Source: Nitrospiria bacterium (lineage in GTDB: Bacteria > Nitrospirota > Nitrospiria > JACQBZ01). From it: a stretch of 49,844 nt of DNA. Positions 1 to 6,795 of the stretch are shown piece after piece. Numbering within the stretch: position 1 is the stretch's first letter; each line of letters opens with the position of its first letter. The notes under the pieces are model-generated. The model searched no databases, was not told where the DNA came from, and worked only from the letters and a program-made list of their open reading frames with translations. Both the position numbers and the translations under genes were made by a program. The DNA lies in the NCBI GenBank assembly GCA_035517655.1, contig DATIYJ010000068.1, positions 1-49,844 of the forward strand. Reading direction: 5' to 3'.

Positions 1-1728
1 CTGCAGGCACCGCGCGATTTCGGGAAGTGCCTCCTTTGCATGAAGGTCCTTTAGCACGACCAGCATATTTCTGACGACATACCACTTTGGGTTCCTGAGT
101 CGTTTCACGGCCAAAGGGATCACCGCCGGTCCGCATTGGACGATCCATTCCAAAAGGCGTTTCCGTACCGACAAATTCTCTTCCGTCTCCAGAAGATCCA
201 GAAGCATGGGAATCACGTCGGCGCCGGCCAGGTCTCTCATGTGGCCGAAAAGGTCGGCGATCCGCTCGTCTCCCTGTGCATGGTAGCTCTGAAGTAGGCG
301 TGTGAGGACCTCCGGTTTAATGAAATTTTTTATTTCCTTTTGAAGAAACGAACGGCTTTCCGGATCGACCGATCCTATTTTTTGCGAAAGGAGAACCAGC
401 GTTTCCTGCAGCACGGCGTGGGTCTTATCACCCAGTCCGTCCGTCAGCAAGCGATTCATATGCCGGATCAGGGTTTGGTACTCCGGTTGAGTGTGAATGG
501 GCCCATCCAGGAGCTCAAGAATGACGAGGGCCAAGTGTTGATTGACCGCCTCCGGATCGACCGCGCTTATCTCGGGACAAGGAGAGGCTTGCTCGCCGGT
601 ATTTTTATGGGTCAGTTCCTGGTCCAGCAGGGACCGGTAAGACGAAGGATAATAGGCCCGATTCGCTCGATAGGTCAGGAGTTCCTGATACAGGTCTTGG
701 CGGTTCCCCAGCTTTGAGGCGAGCATTTCTTCGACCCGTTGGTTTTCAGCCGAGAGAACGGTAAATTTATTCAGCAGACTCAACATCGGAGCGGAGATGT
801 CCTGATTCGATAATTGGATCTGGTTCAACATTTCCAAGAGCGCGGGTTCGGGTAAGAAGTCCATCAACTCTTCCAACGGGGCTTCGCCGTTCTGCGTCTC
901 CTCCACCGAGATACGAAAAATCTGTTCTCTCACATCGGGCTCAAGGTTGGACAGCAACGTGGATAACTCTTGATTGAGATGGGTCCGTTGCTCGGCCGTG
1001 AGGACGTGATTTTCGGCCTGCTTGTTCAGGTATTTCACAATGGTCCGTTCATAACTTTGTGATCCTTCGCCGTGTGCGCGGCAGAGCCGATTGATGAGTT
1101 CCGCAAGATGGTCCGGATCGGCTTCTTCCTCCGAATCGGTGTTGAGGATCTGCTGGTCGGCCTCGGGGTTTTCCTCCATTAATTGTCTTACCAGACCGCG
1201 CCACACTTCTTTTCCCTCTTGCTCTGTTTTTTCTTGCTTGGCCTGATCGCCGGTTTCCTTGTGGCCTTTTAGAGCCTCGCCGAAGCGGATCAATTTTACC
1301 TGGATGGACGGGGCTTCCTTATGCAACTGGGACACCATCCGTTCCCGTTGCTCCGGGACCTGTCCACGACCTTCCACAAGCAGTCTCAAAAATTGGAGGA
1401 TCTCGTCTTTCGTGAGCCCCTTGAAAAAGGTTATCCCGGCCAGTCCAAACTGATTCAATCCCCGGGCCAGTTCATGGATCACTGGATTGCGGGTGGAGAG
1501 CGTGCTGCCCTGATAGAGAAGTTCGTGACGGGTGATACCAAACGTCACGACATCGACAAATTCGAAGAGAGCGTTGAAATGCTTCTCGAGGTTTTCTAAA
1601 AGACCGGGAACGATCGTATGTGAGAAGGAGTAGAGCGCCAGCTTTCGAATGGCCACCTGGAGCTCCATCAGGACGTTCACGATGTAGCGAGGATCGATGA
1701 CCGGCACCGATCGGGAGGATTCTTCCAA
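1..1728 (-). CDS. HEAT-repeat protein, partial (C-terminus beyond left edge)
   Basis: An uninterrupted reading frame of 576 codons runs from a TTG at 1728 to base 1, so the gene is cut by the window edge. An in-frame TAA lies just upstream of the TTG, and an AAGGAAG ribosome site sits 7 nt before it, which fixes the start. The N-terminal ~120 residues form a helical domain (DPRYIVNVLMEL...FFKGLTKDEILQFLRLL). A long charged middle follows, and the last ~100 visible residues are clear HEAT-type repeats (VIPMLLDLLETEENLSVRKRL, then VIPLAVKRLRNPKWYVVRNML). No signal peptide, so probably cytoplasmic. The N-terminal domain matches the gene starting at 49324 in spacing and key residues, so the two are probable paralogs. 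HEAT arrays usually bind proteins; the partner is unknown. Confidence 0.85.
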   Translation of the reverse strand, partial: MEESSRSVPVIDPRYIVNVLMELQVAIRKLALYSFSHTIVPGLLENLEKHFNALFEFVDVVTFGITRHELLYQGSTLSTRNPVIHELARGLNQFGLAGITFFKGLTKDEILQFLRLLVEGRGQVPEQRERMVSQLHKEAPSIQVKLIRFGEALKGHKETGDQAKQEKTEQEGKEVWRGLVRQLMEENPEADQQILNTDSEEEADPDHLAELINRLCRAHGEGSQSYERTIVKYLNKQAENHVLTAEQRTHLNQELSTLLSNLEPDVREQIFRISVEETQNGEAPLEELMDFLPEPALLEMLNQIQLSNQDISAPMLSLLNKFTVLSAENQRVEEMLASKLGNRQDLYQELLTYRANRAYYPSSYRSLLDQELTHKNTGEQASPCPEISAVDPEAVNQHLALVILELLDGPIHTQPEYQTLIRHMNRLLTDGLGDKTHAVLQETLVLLSQKIGSVDPESRSFLQKEIKNFIKPEVLTRLLQSYHAQGDERIADLFGHMRDLAGADVIPMLLDLLETEENLSVRKRLLEWIVQCGPAVIPLAVKRLRNPKWYVVRNMLVVLKDLHAKEALPEIARCLQ

Positions 1729-1773
1729 GGGCGTACTTCCTTAATTTATAGGTTTATCTTGAATCTATGAATA

Positions 1774-1801
1774 AGGATAGCGGAAATACAGGTACAGTCA
1801 A
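1774..1801 (-). promoter_or_regulatory. sigma70-type promoter of the HEAT-repeat gene
   Basis: On the minus strand TTGACT (1801-1796), a 16-nt spacer and TATCCT (1779-1774) precede the TTG start at 1728 by about 45 nt. That leaves a leader of about 40 nt containing the AAGGAAG ribosome site. Confidence 0.5.
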
Positions 1802-1941
1802 CTGGGACCATGTCTCAAGAATCAGTCAAAATGCGGCATTAGGAGATTCAGGCAATGGAATTTTTCGGAGACGGAGTGCCGAATTGACCGGAATGGACAT
1901 GCGCCGTGACTTGGCCCCGGGAAAGCGAGGCGGCGGTTAGA

Positions 1942-4350
1942 TCAATGCGCTGGGGCCGACCCTGTATCTGTACTGTGTCTGCCGCCTGTCCGGTCATCGT
2001 TTTTACGGCCCGGAAGTACGGGTTCTAATATTTTAAACGGGGCTCCGAGCGTCCGTTTCATGAGACCGGTCAGTTCTTTAGCGACCGCGTCGGGCGAAAC
2101 GGCCGTTACTTCCGGTTGGTCGATGGAGCCTGTGATGCGAATCGGGATACTGATCAACGAGCCGGCCAGGATGTCTTTGAGCAATGGAATTCTCTTGATC
2201 ACGACATCGGCCGTAGTGAACGGAGCGGCCAGCACTGTGAGATCCAGCGTCCTGTCTGATAGTCGAACGGAACCCCGTGCTGCGAGATTGACCACCGGAC
2301 TGACGAAGACGGCTTCGTCGAATGACAGAGTGCCCTTCTTTAGGGTCCCGCGAATCGCCAGCGACTTGTACGGGATGCCGTCGCGTTCCGGGCCGGGGAA
2401 TTTTCCTCGCAGGAGATCGGTGACGTTGAGGTACGTTAAGATCCGCACGACGACCGAATCCTGAAAGACGCGTCCATCCTTGGCCTTGATGGCTACGATT
2501 CCGTCGAGCGTGTCGAGCAGTGTCTGACCGAATCCCGATGCGCTCAGGGCGCCCGAAAGATTGAAGGTTCCCGCGATTCGGTGCTGCACGATCCCGAAGC
2601 ATGCCAGCGTCGATTCCAGGTTCTGACCGTCGGCCGACGGCTTGATTGCGATCCGCGTTTCGGTGGCCGCGATCGTAATCAATCCCGGAAGATTCACGCC
2701 GCAGACCACCGCTTCATGCAGGGCGATGCGGAGGGGAGTGGATCCCACCGAGATCTCCAAGCGGACCGGGGCCGCGGTCCAGTGTCCGATCGTAAAGGAA
2801 GAGGCCGCCAGGAGGACGGTCGCTCGGGGAAGGATCGGCTCCCGCACGGACGGCGGCGACCCGTTACGGTTGGCGTCCGACGCGAACAGCCGGGCCAATG
2901 GCTCCCAATCCAATCCATCGGACGTCAGATTCAACAGCCATTGGTCGGGGGCGGCTGTGATCTGGCCGCGCACGGTGTGCGGCGTCGCGCTCAGCCTAAC
3001 GACAACTGGATCCAGTGTCAGCGTTTTGTCTTCTGCTCGCAGGATGACATGGTCGATCAGCACAGGCACCCGAGTTTGAAACGGAAAAACAAGCCGCTCG
3101 CCCTCCAATCGGCCCTGCGCGGTGGAATCCCTGGGATGATCAAGCACGACTCGGGTTCGGAAATCACCTTTCAGCCAGCCGAACTCGACGCCCCGTCGTT
3201 CGAATAGACGACCCAGGGTCGCTTGCGCGAGATTTCCGGTAAAGGACAGGTCCAATACTTTGTGCCGAAAACTCAACGCGAGAAGCGCCTGCGAATCGTT
3301 GTCCCGCACACGCAACCCGTGGACGGTGAAATAATCCGGACCTCGTTCGAGGTTGAATGAAAGGGAAACATCATGCTGCAGGGAAGCCGAACCTTTGATC
3401 CGCGTTGATCCGCCGTATTGCCACAGCAGCCGGACCTGCGAGAGGAACACGGGGGCATGAATCACCCATTCCGCAGGCAGAGCAGCCGCGGTCCGAATCC
3501 ATTGCACCGTGTCGTAACCCACGGTACCGGCCATGATAACCTCGGCCGCGGGTTCCGCCGACAGGCCGTCCTGGATTCGGCCGGAAACGTTGACGGCCGC
3601 GTCCAACATCCGCACCTGACTGTCTGAAAACGATATCATCCGCGGGCGAGCATCGAAGGACCCGATTCGAATTCGAACCGGGCCGGGACCTGTCGCGTCA
3701 TCGGTAAGAACCGCCTCAACACTACCGGTGATCCGAAACGCCCGAGCCGTTTCGAACGCGTCCGAGCCCCCGGCGGGCGTTTCAATGGGCAAAAACACAA
3801 TCCGGCCATCGACGTCCCGAAGCGTTAAGAGAATCTGGCGGTTCTGGTTTATGGTAAACCTACCGTGCTGGATTTGAATCTCCAGGCTCGGAATTTCGGA
3901 AGCCACCACGCCCAGCAGGGTCGCGATGGATTGTTCCTCCGGGGCGCCGGCAGGTGTTTCGGTTCCGTTCGGGGATGGCCTCGGGGGTTTCAGGGCCAGC
4001 GTGATCTCGGGGCGGTCGAGCCGGACATTCTCGACCCGAGGTTGTCCTCTGAGCAACGGCCACAGCTCGAAATTAATGTCGATGGATCTCAACGTTGCGG
4101 AGAAGCTCCCGGGAATCGAAATCGATGGAGCCCGGATGACGACCCGCGGCCGTGGAAAGATCGAGAGTCGTACATCCTTATAATGCAGTTCACCGCCGAG
4201 TTTCTGCGATACCGTTGTTTCGATGTGGTTTTTTATTGCGTCTTGATTGATGATTCTCGTCGCAAAGAACTGCAGGGCCGCCAAGAGTAGCGGGAACAGG
4301 ATGAGGGAAATCAAAATCCAGAGGGCGATCCGTTTGAATGATCGACTCAC
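1942..4350 (-). CDS. AsmA family protein
   Basis: An 802-residue protein with one N-terminal membrane segment (residues ~8-30, IALWILISLILFPLLLAALQFF) followed by a long, beta-rich periplasmic part. The N-terminal block (LGGELHYKDVRLSIFPRPRVVI...FELWPLLRGQPRVENVRLDRPEI) and the C-terminal AsmA-like block (LDTLDGIVAIKAKDGRV..., then LAARGSVRLSDRTLDLTVLAAP...IPIRITGSIDQPEV) are both recognisable. AsmA-like proteins (AsmA, TamB, YhdP) span the periplasm as hydrophobic grooves and are linked to lipid transport to the outer membrane. Which subfamily this belongs to cannot be told by eye. No clear Shine-Dalgarno precedes the ATG at 4350. The start lies about 90 bp from the edge of the integrated element, so its original upstream region may have been altered by integration. 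Confidence 0.85.
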   Translation of the reverse strand: MSRSFKRIALWILISLILFPLLLAALQFFATRIINQDAIKNHIETTVSQKLGGELHYKDVRLSIFPRPRVVIRAPSISIPGSFSATLRSIDINFELWPLLRGQPRVENVRLDRPEITLALKPPRPSPNGTETPAGAPEEQSIATLLGVVASEIPSLEIQIQHGRFTINQNRQILLTLRDVDGRIVFLPIETPAGGSDAFETARAFRITGSVEAVLTDDATGPGPVRIRIGSFDARPRMISFSDSQVRMLDAAVNVSGRIQDGLSAEPAAEVIMAGTVGYDTVQWIRTAAALPAEWVIHAPVFLSQVRLLWQYGGSTRIKGSASLQHDVSLSFNLERGPDYFTVHGLRVRDNDSQALLALSFRHKVLDLSFTGNLAQATLGRLFERRGVEFGWLKGDFRTRVVLDHPRDSTAQGRLEGERLVFPFQTRVPVLIDHVILRAEDKTLTLDPVVVRLSATPHTVRGQITAAPDQWLLNLTSDGLDWEPLARLFASDANRNGSPPSVREPILPRATVLLAASSFTIGHWTAAPVRLEISVGSTPLRIALHEAVVCGVNLPGLITIAATETRIAIKPSADGQNLESTLACFGIVQHRIAGTFNLSGALSASGFGQTLLDTLDGIVAIKAKDGRVFQDSVVVRILTYLNVTDLLRGKFPGPERDGIPYKSLAIRGTLKKGTLSFDEAVFVSPVVNLAARGSVRLSDRTLDLTVLAAPFTTADVVIKRIPLLKDILAGSLISIPIRITGSIDQPEVTAVSPDAVAKELTGLMKRTLGAPFKILEPVLPGRKNDDRTGGRHSTDTGSAPAH

Positions 4351-4439
4351 GTCAACCCGATTTTGTCATGGGGGAGATCGACCTGGTCTTGTCCGGACCT
4401 CAGTGGATTACCCTGGCCCGGCGATCCGCGGGGTCGGGA

Positions 4440-4491
4440 TTGGGACCGTGAGTGAAGATAAGGTTGTTCGGGTGGAAATCTCACCACCGGC
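4440..4491 (+). pseudogene. Remnant of a second integrase gene tail, outside attL
   Basis: The 48 bases left of the 56-bp repeat align without gaps to the 48 bases left of its right-hand copy (4444-4491 against 10247-10294), with about 28 identities by hand count. Read in the integrase frame, the left copy gives TVSEDKVVRVEISPPAEKNW beside TVTDGKAEEVESSQPIEKNW in the intact integrase. The GACCGTGAG at 4444 sits at the same 48-bp distance from the core as the arm repeat at 10247. This is what the right end of a tandemly inserted, now deleted, related element would leave. Upstream of 4440 no further similarity to the integrase is visible. Confidence 0.55.
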
Positions 4492-4547
4492 TGAAAAGAA
4501 TTGGCTGGGGGACGAGGGGTCGAACCTCGATAGACAGAGTCAGAGTC
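4492..4547. repeat. attL: 56-bp direct repeat of the tRNA-Gln 3' half
   Basis: Identical over 56 bp to 10295-10350. It contains tRNA-Gln from the anticodon stem to the CCA end plus 10 bp of 3' flank. The sequence diverges on both sides (C against T at either border). It is a displaced tRNA fragment, not a functional tRNA, because the D-arm and the 5' acceptor strand are missing. Confidence 0.9.
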
Positions 4548-4665
4548 CCTCAAAGCCTCATAATGAATAAAAACGATTGAGTGTGATTGTATGCGATGCT
4601 TGCTTGAGGTGTCAAGGAGTTAGACCTTGCCCATTGACGACGGAGCGCGATTCTGTTATACCGGC

Positions 4666-4709
4666 AACCGTGACCAAAACCGTGACAGAACCGTGACTAA
4701 AACCGTGAC
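4666..4709 (+). repeat. Left arm-type integrase sites: four AACCGTGAC repeats
   Basis: AACCGTGAC occurs at 4666, 4678, 4689 and 4701, followed by a partial copy at 4713. The 11-12 bp period places all copies on one face of the helix. The same 9-mer occurs twice near the right end (10235 and 10247). Helically phased short repeats inside each end of an element are typical arm-binding sites of lambda-type integrases. They lie about 120 bp inside attL and upstream of the toxin-antitoxin pair, so they may also affect its transcription. Confidence 0.6.
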
Positions 4710-4780
4710 CAAAACCGGAACTGAAAACTTGACCTGGTGTGTCGTAAGTGTTACACTGAATTAAATGGAGGTTGCCAAAC

Positions 4781-5005
4781 ATGCCCACTAAGAATCCCCG
4801 GGTCAACGTCGTGCTGGAGAAGCCGCTCTATCGCCGGATTGAGCATCTGGCCAAACGGGATGGGATTTCCCTTTCCTTAAAGGTGCGGGATCTGGTCAAA
4901 GAGGCACTGGAGATCGAAGAGGATCTGGCCTTGTCCGTCCTGGCGGAGAAGCGGGAGAAGACCTTCCGCCGATCCACCGCGCTCAAGCACGATGAGGTCT
5001 GGTAG
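4781..5005 (+). CDS. RelB/RHH-type antitoxin
   Basis: A 74-residue protein beginning MPTKNPRVNVVLEKPLYRRI, a beta strand followed by helices (YRRIEHLAKRDGISLSLKVRDLVKEALE) as in ribbon-helix-helix antitoxins. The acidic C-terminal half (EIEEDLALSVLAEKREKTFRR) would wrap the toxin. The ATG at 4781 has TGGAGG 9 nt upstream; the in-frame TTG at 4772 directly abuts that site and is not used here. The toxin gene follows after 2 nt. Antitoxins of this kind usually repress their own operon, and the repeats at 4666-4709 lie where an operator could be. Confidence 0.75.
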   Translation: MPTKNPRVNVVLEKPLYRRIEHLAKRDGISLSLKVRDLVKEALEIEEDLALSVLAEKREKTFRRSTALKHDEVW

Positions 5006-5007
5006 AG

Positions 5008-5283
5008 GTGGCCTTCACCCTTCTCTACCATGCCGAGGTCAAAGAAGACACACGCCAGCTTGATGAACGGCTGAAAAAGCGCATCAAGACGGCTATCGAG
5101 AATCGCCTTACGACGGCTCCCCACCAATACGGAGAACCTCTGAGAAAGACCCTCAAAGGGTACTGGAAACTTCGAGTCGGTGATTATCGAGTCGTCTACA
5201 AGATCATGGGAAATGAGGTCTGGATTTTAGGTATCAGCCACCGCAAGGAAGTTTATGAGAAGATCGAAAAGAGGGTTGGATGA
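5008..5283 (+). CDS. RelE/ParE-family toxin
   Basis: A 91-residue protein with the compact RelE/ParE fold signature: FTLLYHAEVKEDTRQL at the start, the helix KKRIKTAIENRL, GEPLRKTLKGYWKLRVGDYRVVYKI and the closing strand WILGISHRKEVYEKI. The pattern L-x-G-x-W-K-L-R-V-G-D-Y-R-V is diagnostic. RelE members cleave mRNA on the ribosome and ParE members poison gyrase; the sequence alone does not decide. The start is a GTG at 5008, 2 nt after the antitoxin stop, indicating translational coupling. As cargo next to attL it could stabilise the element. Confidence 0.85.
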   Translation: MAFTLLYHAEVKEDTRQLDERLKKRIKTAIENRLTTAPHQYGEPLRKTLKGYWKLRVGDYRVVYKIMGNEVWILGISHRKEVYEKIEKRVG

Positions 5284-5480
5284 CGGACAAGATGAGCCGC
5301 GACGAAAAGAAAGCTGGTCTTAGATCAACCGTCCATCCATTTCGAACTTGTAGCGAAGTAGACAAGGGATTATTGATTCTCAACGATGACGGCGATATAC
5401 TCCTTACCGAACCCGCGCCGGAGCCAACTGCCTTTGCGCGCGGACCGCATCGGCCAGAAAGGAGCTCTCTCTATGCGTAA
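5280..5480 (+). CDS. Small ORF overlapping the toxin stop, doubtful
   Basis: A 66-codon frame opens with an ATG overlapping the toxin TGA (ATGA). The product (MTDKMSRDEKKAGLRSTVHP...) matches nothing I recognise, and its end overlaps the start of the lipoprotein gene. The overlap is the only argument for translation; it may be chance. Confidence 0.2.
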   Translation: MTDKMSRDEKKAGLRSTVHPFRTCSEVDKGLLILNDDGDILLTEPAPEPTAFARGPHRPERSSLYA

Positions 5481-5802
5481 TCTTGCTGTCCTGGTTGCCT
5501 TATTTTTAGTATCTTGTGCCGGTGCAGGTGGACTCAAACCATCTATCTATACTGCACCTCCAAGTTACCTGGAATCTTTTCCTCTCGGCTCGGTTACCGA
5601 GACAGAAATGACATTAAAGTCAGGCCCTCCTGATAAGATAATTGAGATTGAAGGGAAACGTGCCGTTGTTTACCAATTAGGTGAAGGACATGGGTTGAGG
5701 ACGTTTACTTATATCATTGAGGGGGGTGTTATCACTGACGTCCTTTACAATGATAACGGACCCTACAACGGCTCTACGGCTAAACAGATGCAGAAACGAT
5801 AG
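5473..5802 (+). CDS. Small lipoprotein, BamE/SmpA-like in size
   Basis: A 109-residue protein with a lipoprotein signal peptide MRNLAVLVALFLVSC (lipobox L-V-S-C, lipidated Cys15). The mature part contains PLGSVTETEMTLKSGPPDKIIEIEGKRAVVYQL and a strand pair ending GGVITDVLYNDNGPY, reminiscent of the small BamE/SmpA alpha-beta fold, in which a turn of the form G-x-T-x-x-x-V-x-x-x-x-G-x-P-x-x is usual. The ATG at 5473 has AAGGAG 8 nt upstream and is preferred to the in-frame ATG at 5386, which lacks a signal peptide. It is cargo of the element on the same strand as the toxin-antitoxin pair. Confidence 0.7.
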   Translation: MRNLAVLVALFLVSCAGAGGLKPSIYTAPPSYLESFPLGSVTETEMTLKSGPPDKIIEIEGKRAVVYQLGEGHGLRTFTYIIEGGVITDVLYNDNGPYNGSTAKQMQKR

Positions 5803-5810
5803 AAAAAATT

Positions 5811-5824
5811 CAATTCATGAATTG
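5811..5824. repeat. 14-bp perfect palindrome between convergent genes
   Basis: CAATTCATGAATTG lies 8 bp after the lipoprotein stop and before the 3' end of the TerS-like gene. It is too AT-rich and short to be a good intrinsic terminator, so a protein-binding site is possible. Confidence 0.3.
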
Positions 5825-5871
5825 TGGCCTTACCAGCTCCGAAAATAATAATCGTGGCCTCGTTGAACTTC

Positions 5872-6291
5872 CTAAAGGCTCCGGCCGGTGGTGGGGTGTA
5901 CTTGGTGAGTCGCGGTGTCTAATCCAAGATCAGACGCTTTGATAGCACCGCACTCGATGAGGATGAGTGCAATTTGGCGGAGCTCCTCAATTCGCTCTTG
6001 GATGGTGCGTTTGTCCACCGGAGGGGGAGGTGGGAGAGTAAGACCGCCGGAGTGTTCAACCGACTCTTTAGGCCTCCCCCAGATCCGGTCCGCTGCAAAG
6101 CGCAGCGCCGCCCCCGGATCTTCTTTGCGGAGTTTCTCGAAGTCATCGATGGCCGCCCCGGTTTCTTCCAAATAAGACCGGAGATAGCTCTTGAGCTTCT
6201 TGGCCTCTGGGGAGTCAGGAGGGCGTCCTGAGCTTTTAGGGGCTTCGCCCTTCTTCCAGTCCCGACCGCCTGTTTTCATTCCCTTTGCCAT
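5872..6291 (-). CDS. TerS/DUF5681-like phage protein
   Basis: A 139-residue protein. Its N-terminus GGRDWKKGEAPKSSGRPPDSPEAKKL matches the W-K-K-G...G-R-P pattern of DUF5681 proteins. The helical centre DFEKLRKEDPGAALRFAADRIWGRPKESVEHSGG resembles small terminase subunit-like proteins (DR-x-x-G-R-P-K-x-x-V-E). A proline run (PPPPPP) links to a C-terminal helix. Small terminase subunits recognise DNA for packaging; phage satellites use their own copy to divert helper packaging. That role is inference. No good ribosome site precedes the ATG at 6291, and a second ATG at 6279 is possible. Confidence 0.5.
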   Translation of the reverse strand: MAKGMKTGGRDWKKGEAPKSSGRPPDSPEAKKLKSYLRSYLEETGAAIDDFEKLRKEDPGAALRFAADRIWGRPKESVEHSGGLTLPPPPPVDKRTIQERIEELRQIALILIECGAIKASDLGLDTATHQVHPTTGRSL

Positions 6292-6333
6292 CGGCTTTTA
6301 TCGGCTTTTCTTCCGTCTGTTGTGAACCCCCGG

Positions 6334-6633
6334 TCAACATGTTCCGTAACGTCTCATCACTTCCGGCAGTGCATTTAGCTCCCGTAAGGTTTCCGCGATT
6401 GACTGTCCACCAGCCCACCAGTGAAAGCGGAGATCGGCATCAAATGGAATCACAAGATCATTGTTAGCCCTCAAGAATGGCATGGGGTGTTTAAGCGGTT
6501 GGATCAAGCCCAACCGAACAAATTCCATCGCCTTGGTCTCATCTTTGGGAATGAAAACGTCCCCTGGCCTAAATACCTTCGGCCCGGCGGGTGTCTTGAT
6601 CTTCAAGGTCCGAACGGCCATGAATTTGACCAT
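6334..6633 (-). CDS. Hypothetical phage-type protein
   Basis: A 99-residue protein. The N-terminal half (MAVRTLKIKTPAGPKVFRPGDVFIPKDETKAMEFVRLGLIQPL) looks like a small beta barrel. The C-terminal half (NNDLVIPFDADLRFHWWAGGQSIAETLREL) has the pattern LVIPFD-x-D-x-x-x-HWW-x-GGQS-x-x-ET, which I recall from uncharacterised phage and plasmid proteins near replication genes. The ATG at 6633 follows GGAGG at 9 nt spacing, and a second ATG at 6621 lacks a site. The function is unknown. Confidence 0.6.
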   Translation of the reverse strand: MVKFMAVRTLKIKTPAGPKVFRPGDVFIPKDETKAMEFVRLGLIQPLKHPMPFLRANNDLVIPFDADLRFHWWAGGQSIAETLRELNALPEVMRRYGTC

Positions 6634-6679
6634 CTTCTAAAACCTCCAAGTTCGTGTCTGTTAGATCTACCAGCTCGCT

Positions 6680-6795
6680 TTCGGGTTGTTTACCTTGTCC
6701 TACGCCCTGGGTAGGGGACAGGTTAAACAAGGTCCGGTTCGGGTTGTTTACCTTGTCCTACACCCTGGGTAGGGGACAGGTTAAACAAGGTCCGG
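6680..6795. repeat. Tandem 58-bp repeat with internal hairpin
   Basis: Two copies, 6680-6737 and 6738-6795, differ at one base (G at 6704, A at 6762). Each contains a long imperfect inverted repeat: TTGTTTACCTTGTCC on one side and GGACAGGTTAAACAA on the other, around CCTAC...GTAGG. The right-hand copy encodes the C-terminus of the RepA-like protein and contains its stop; the left-hand copy lies just beyond it. Candidate roles are a replication or packaging site, or a transcription stop (no T-run follows). Confidence 0.85.

Noticed and set aside
340-1599. Plus-strand frames at 340-717, 1259-1453 and 1321-1599
   Set aside because: All lie antisense to the open HEAT-repeat gene, which has a full frame, ribosome site and recognisable repeats.
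4492-4547. A second tRNA gene at attL
   Set aside because: Only the anticodon stem to 3' end is present; the D-arm and 5' acceptor strand are missing.
4247-4570. A 107-codon frame through attL
   Set aside because: It runs antisense over the AsmA start, and only its last ~40 codons resemble anything (the integrase tail); treated as a remnant, not a gene.
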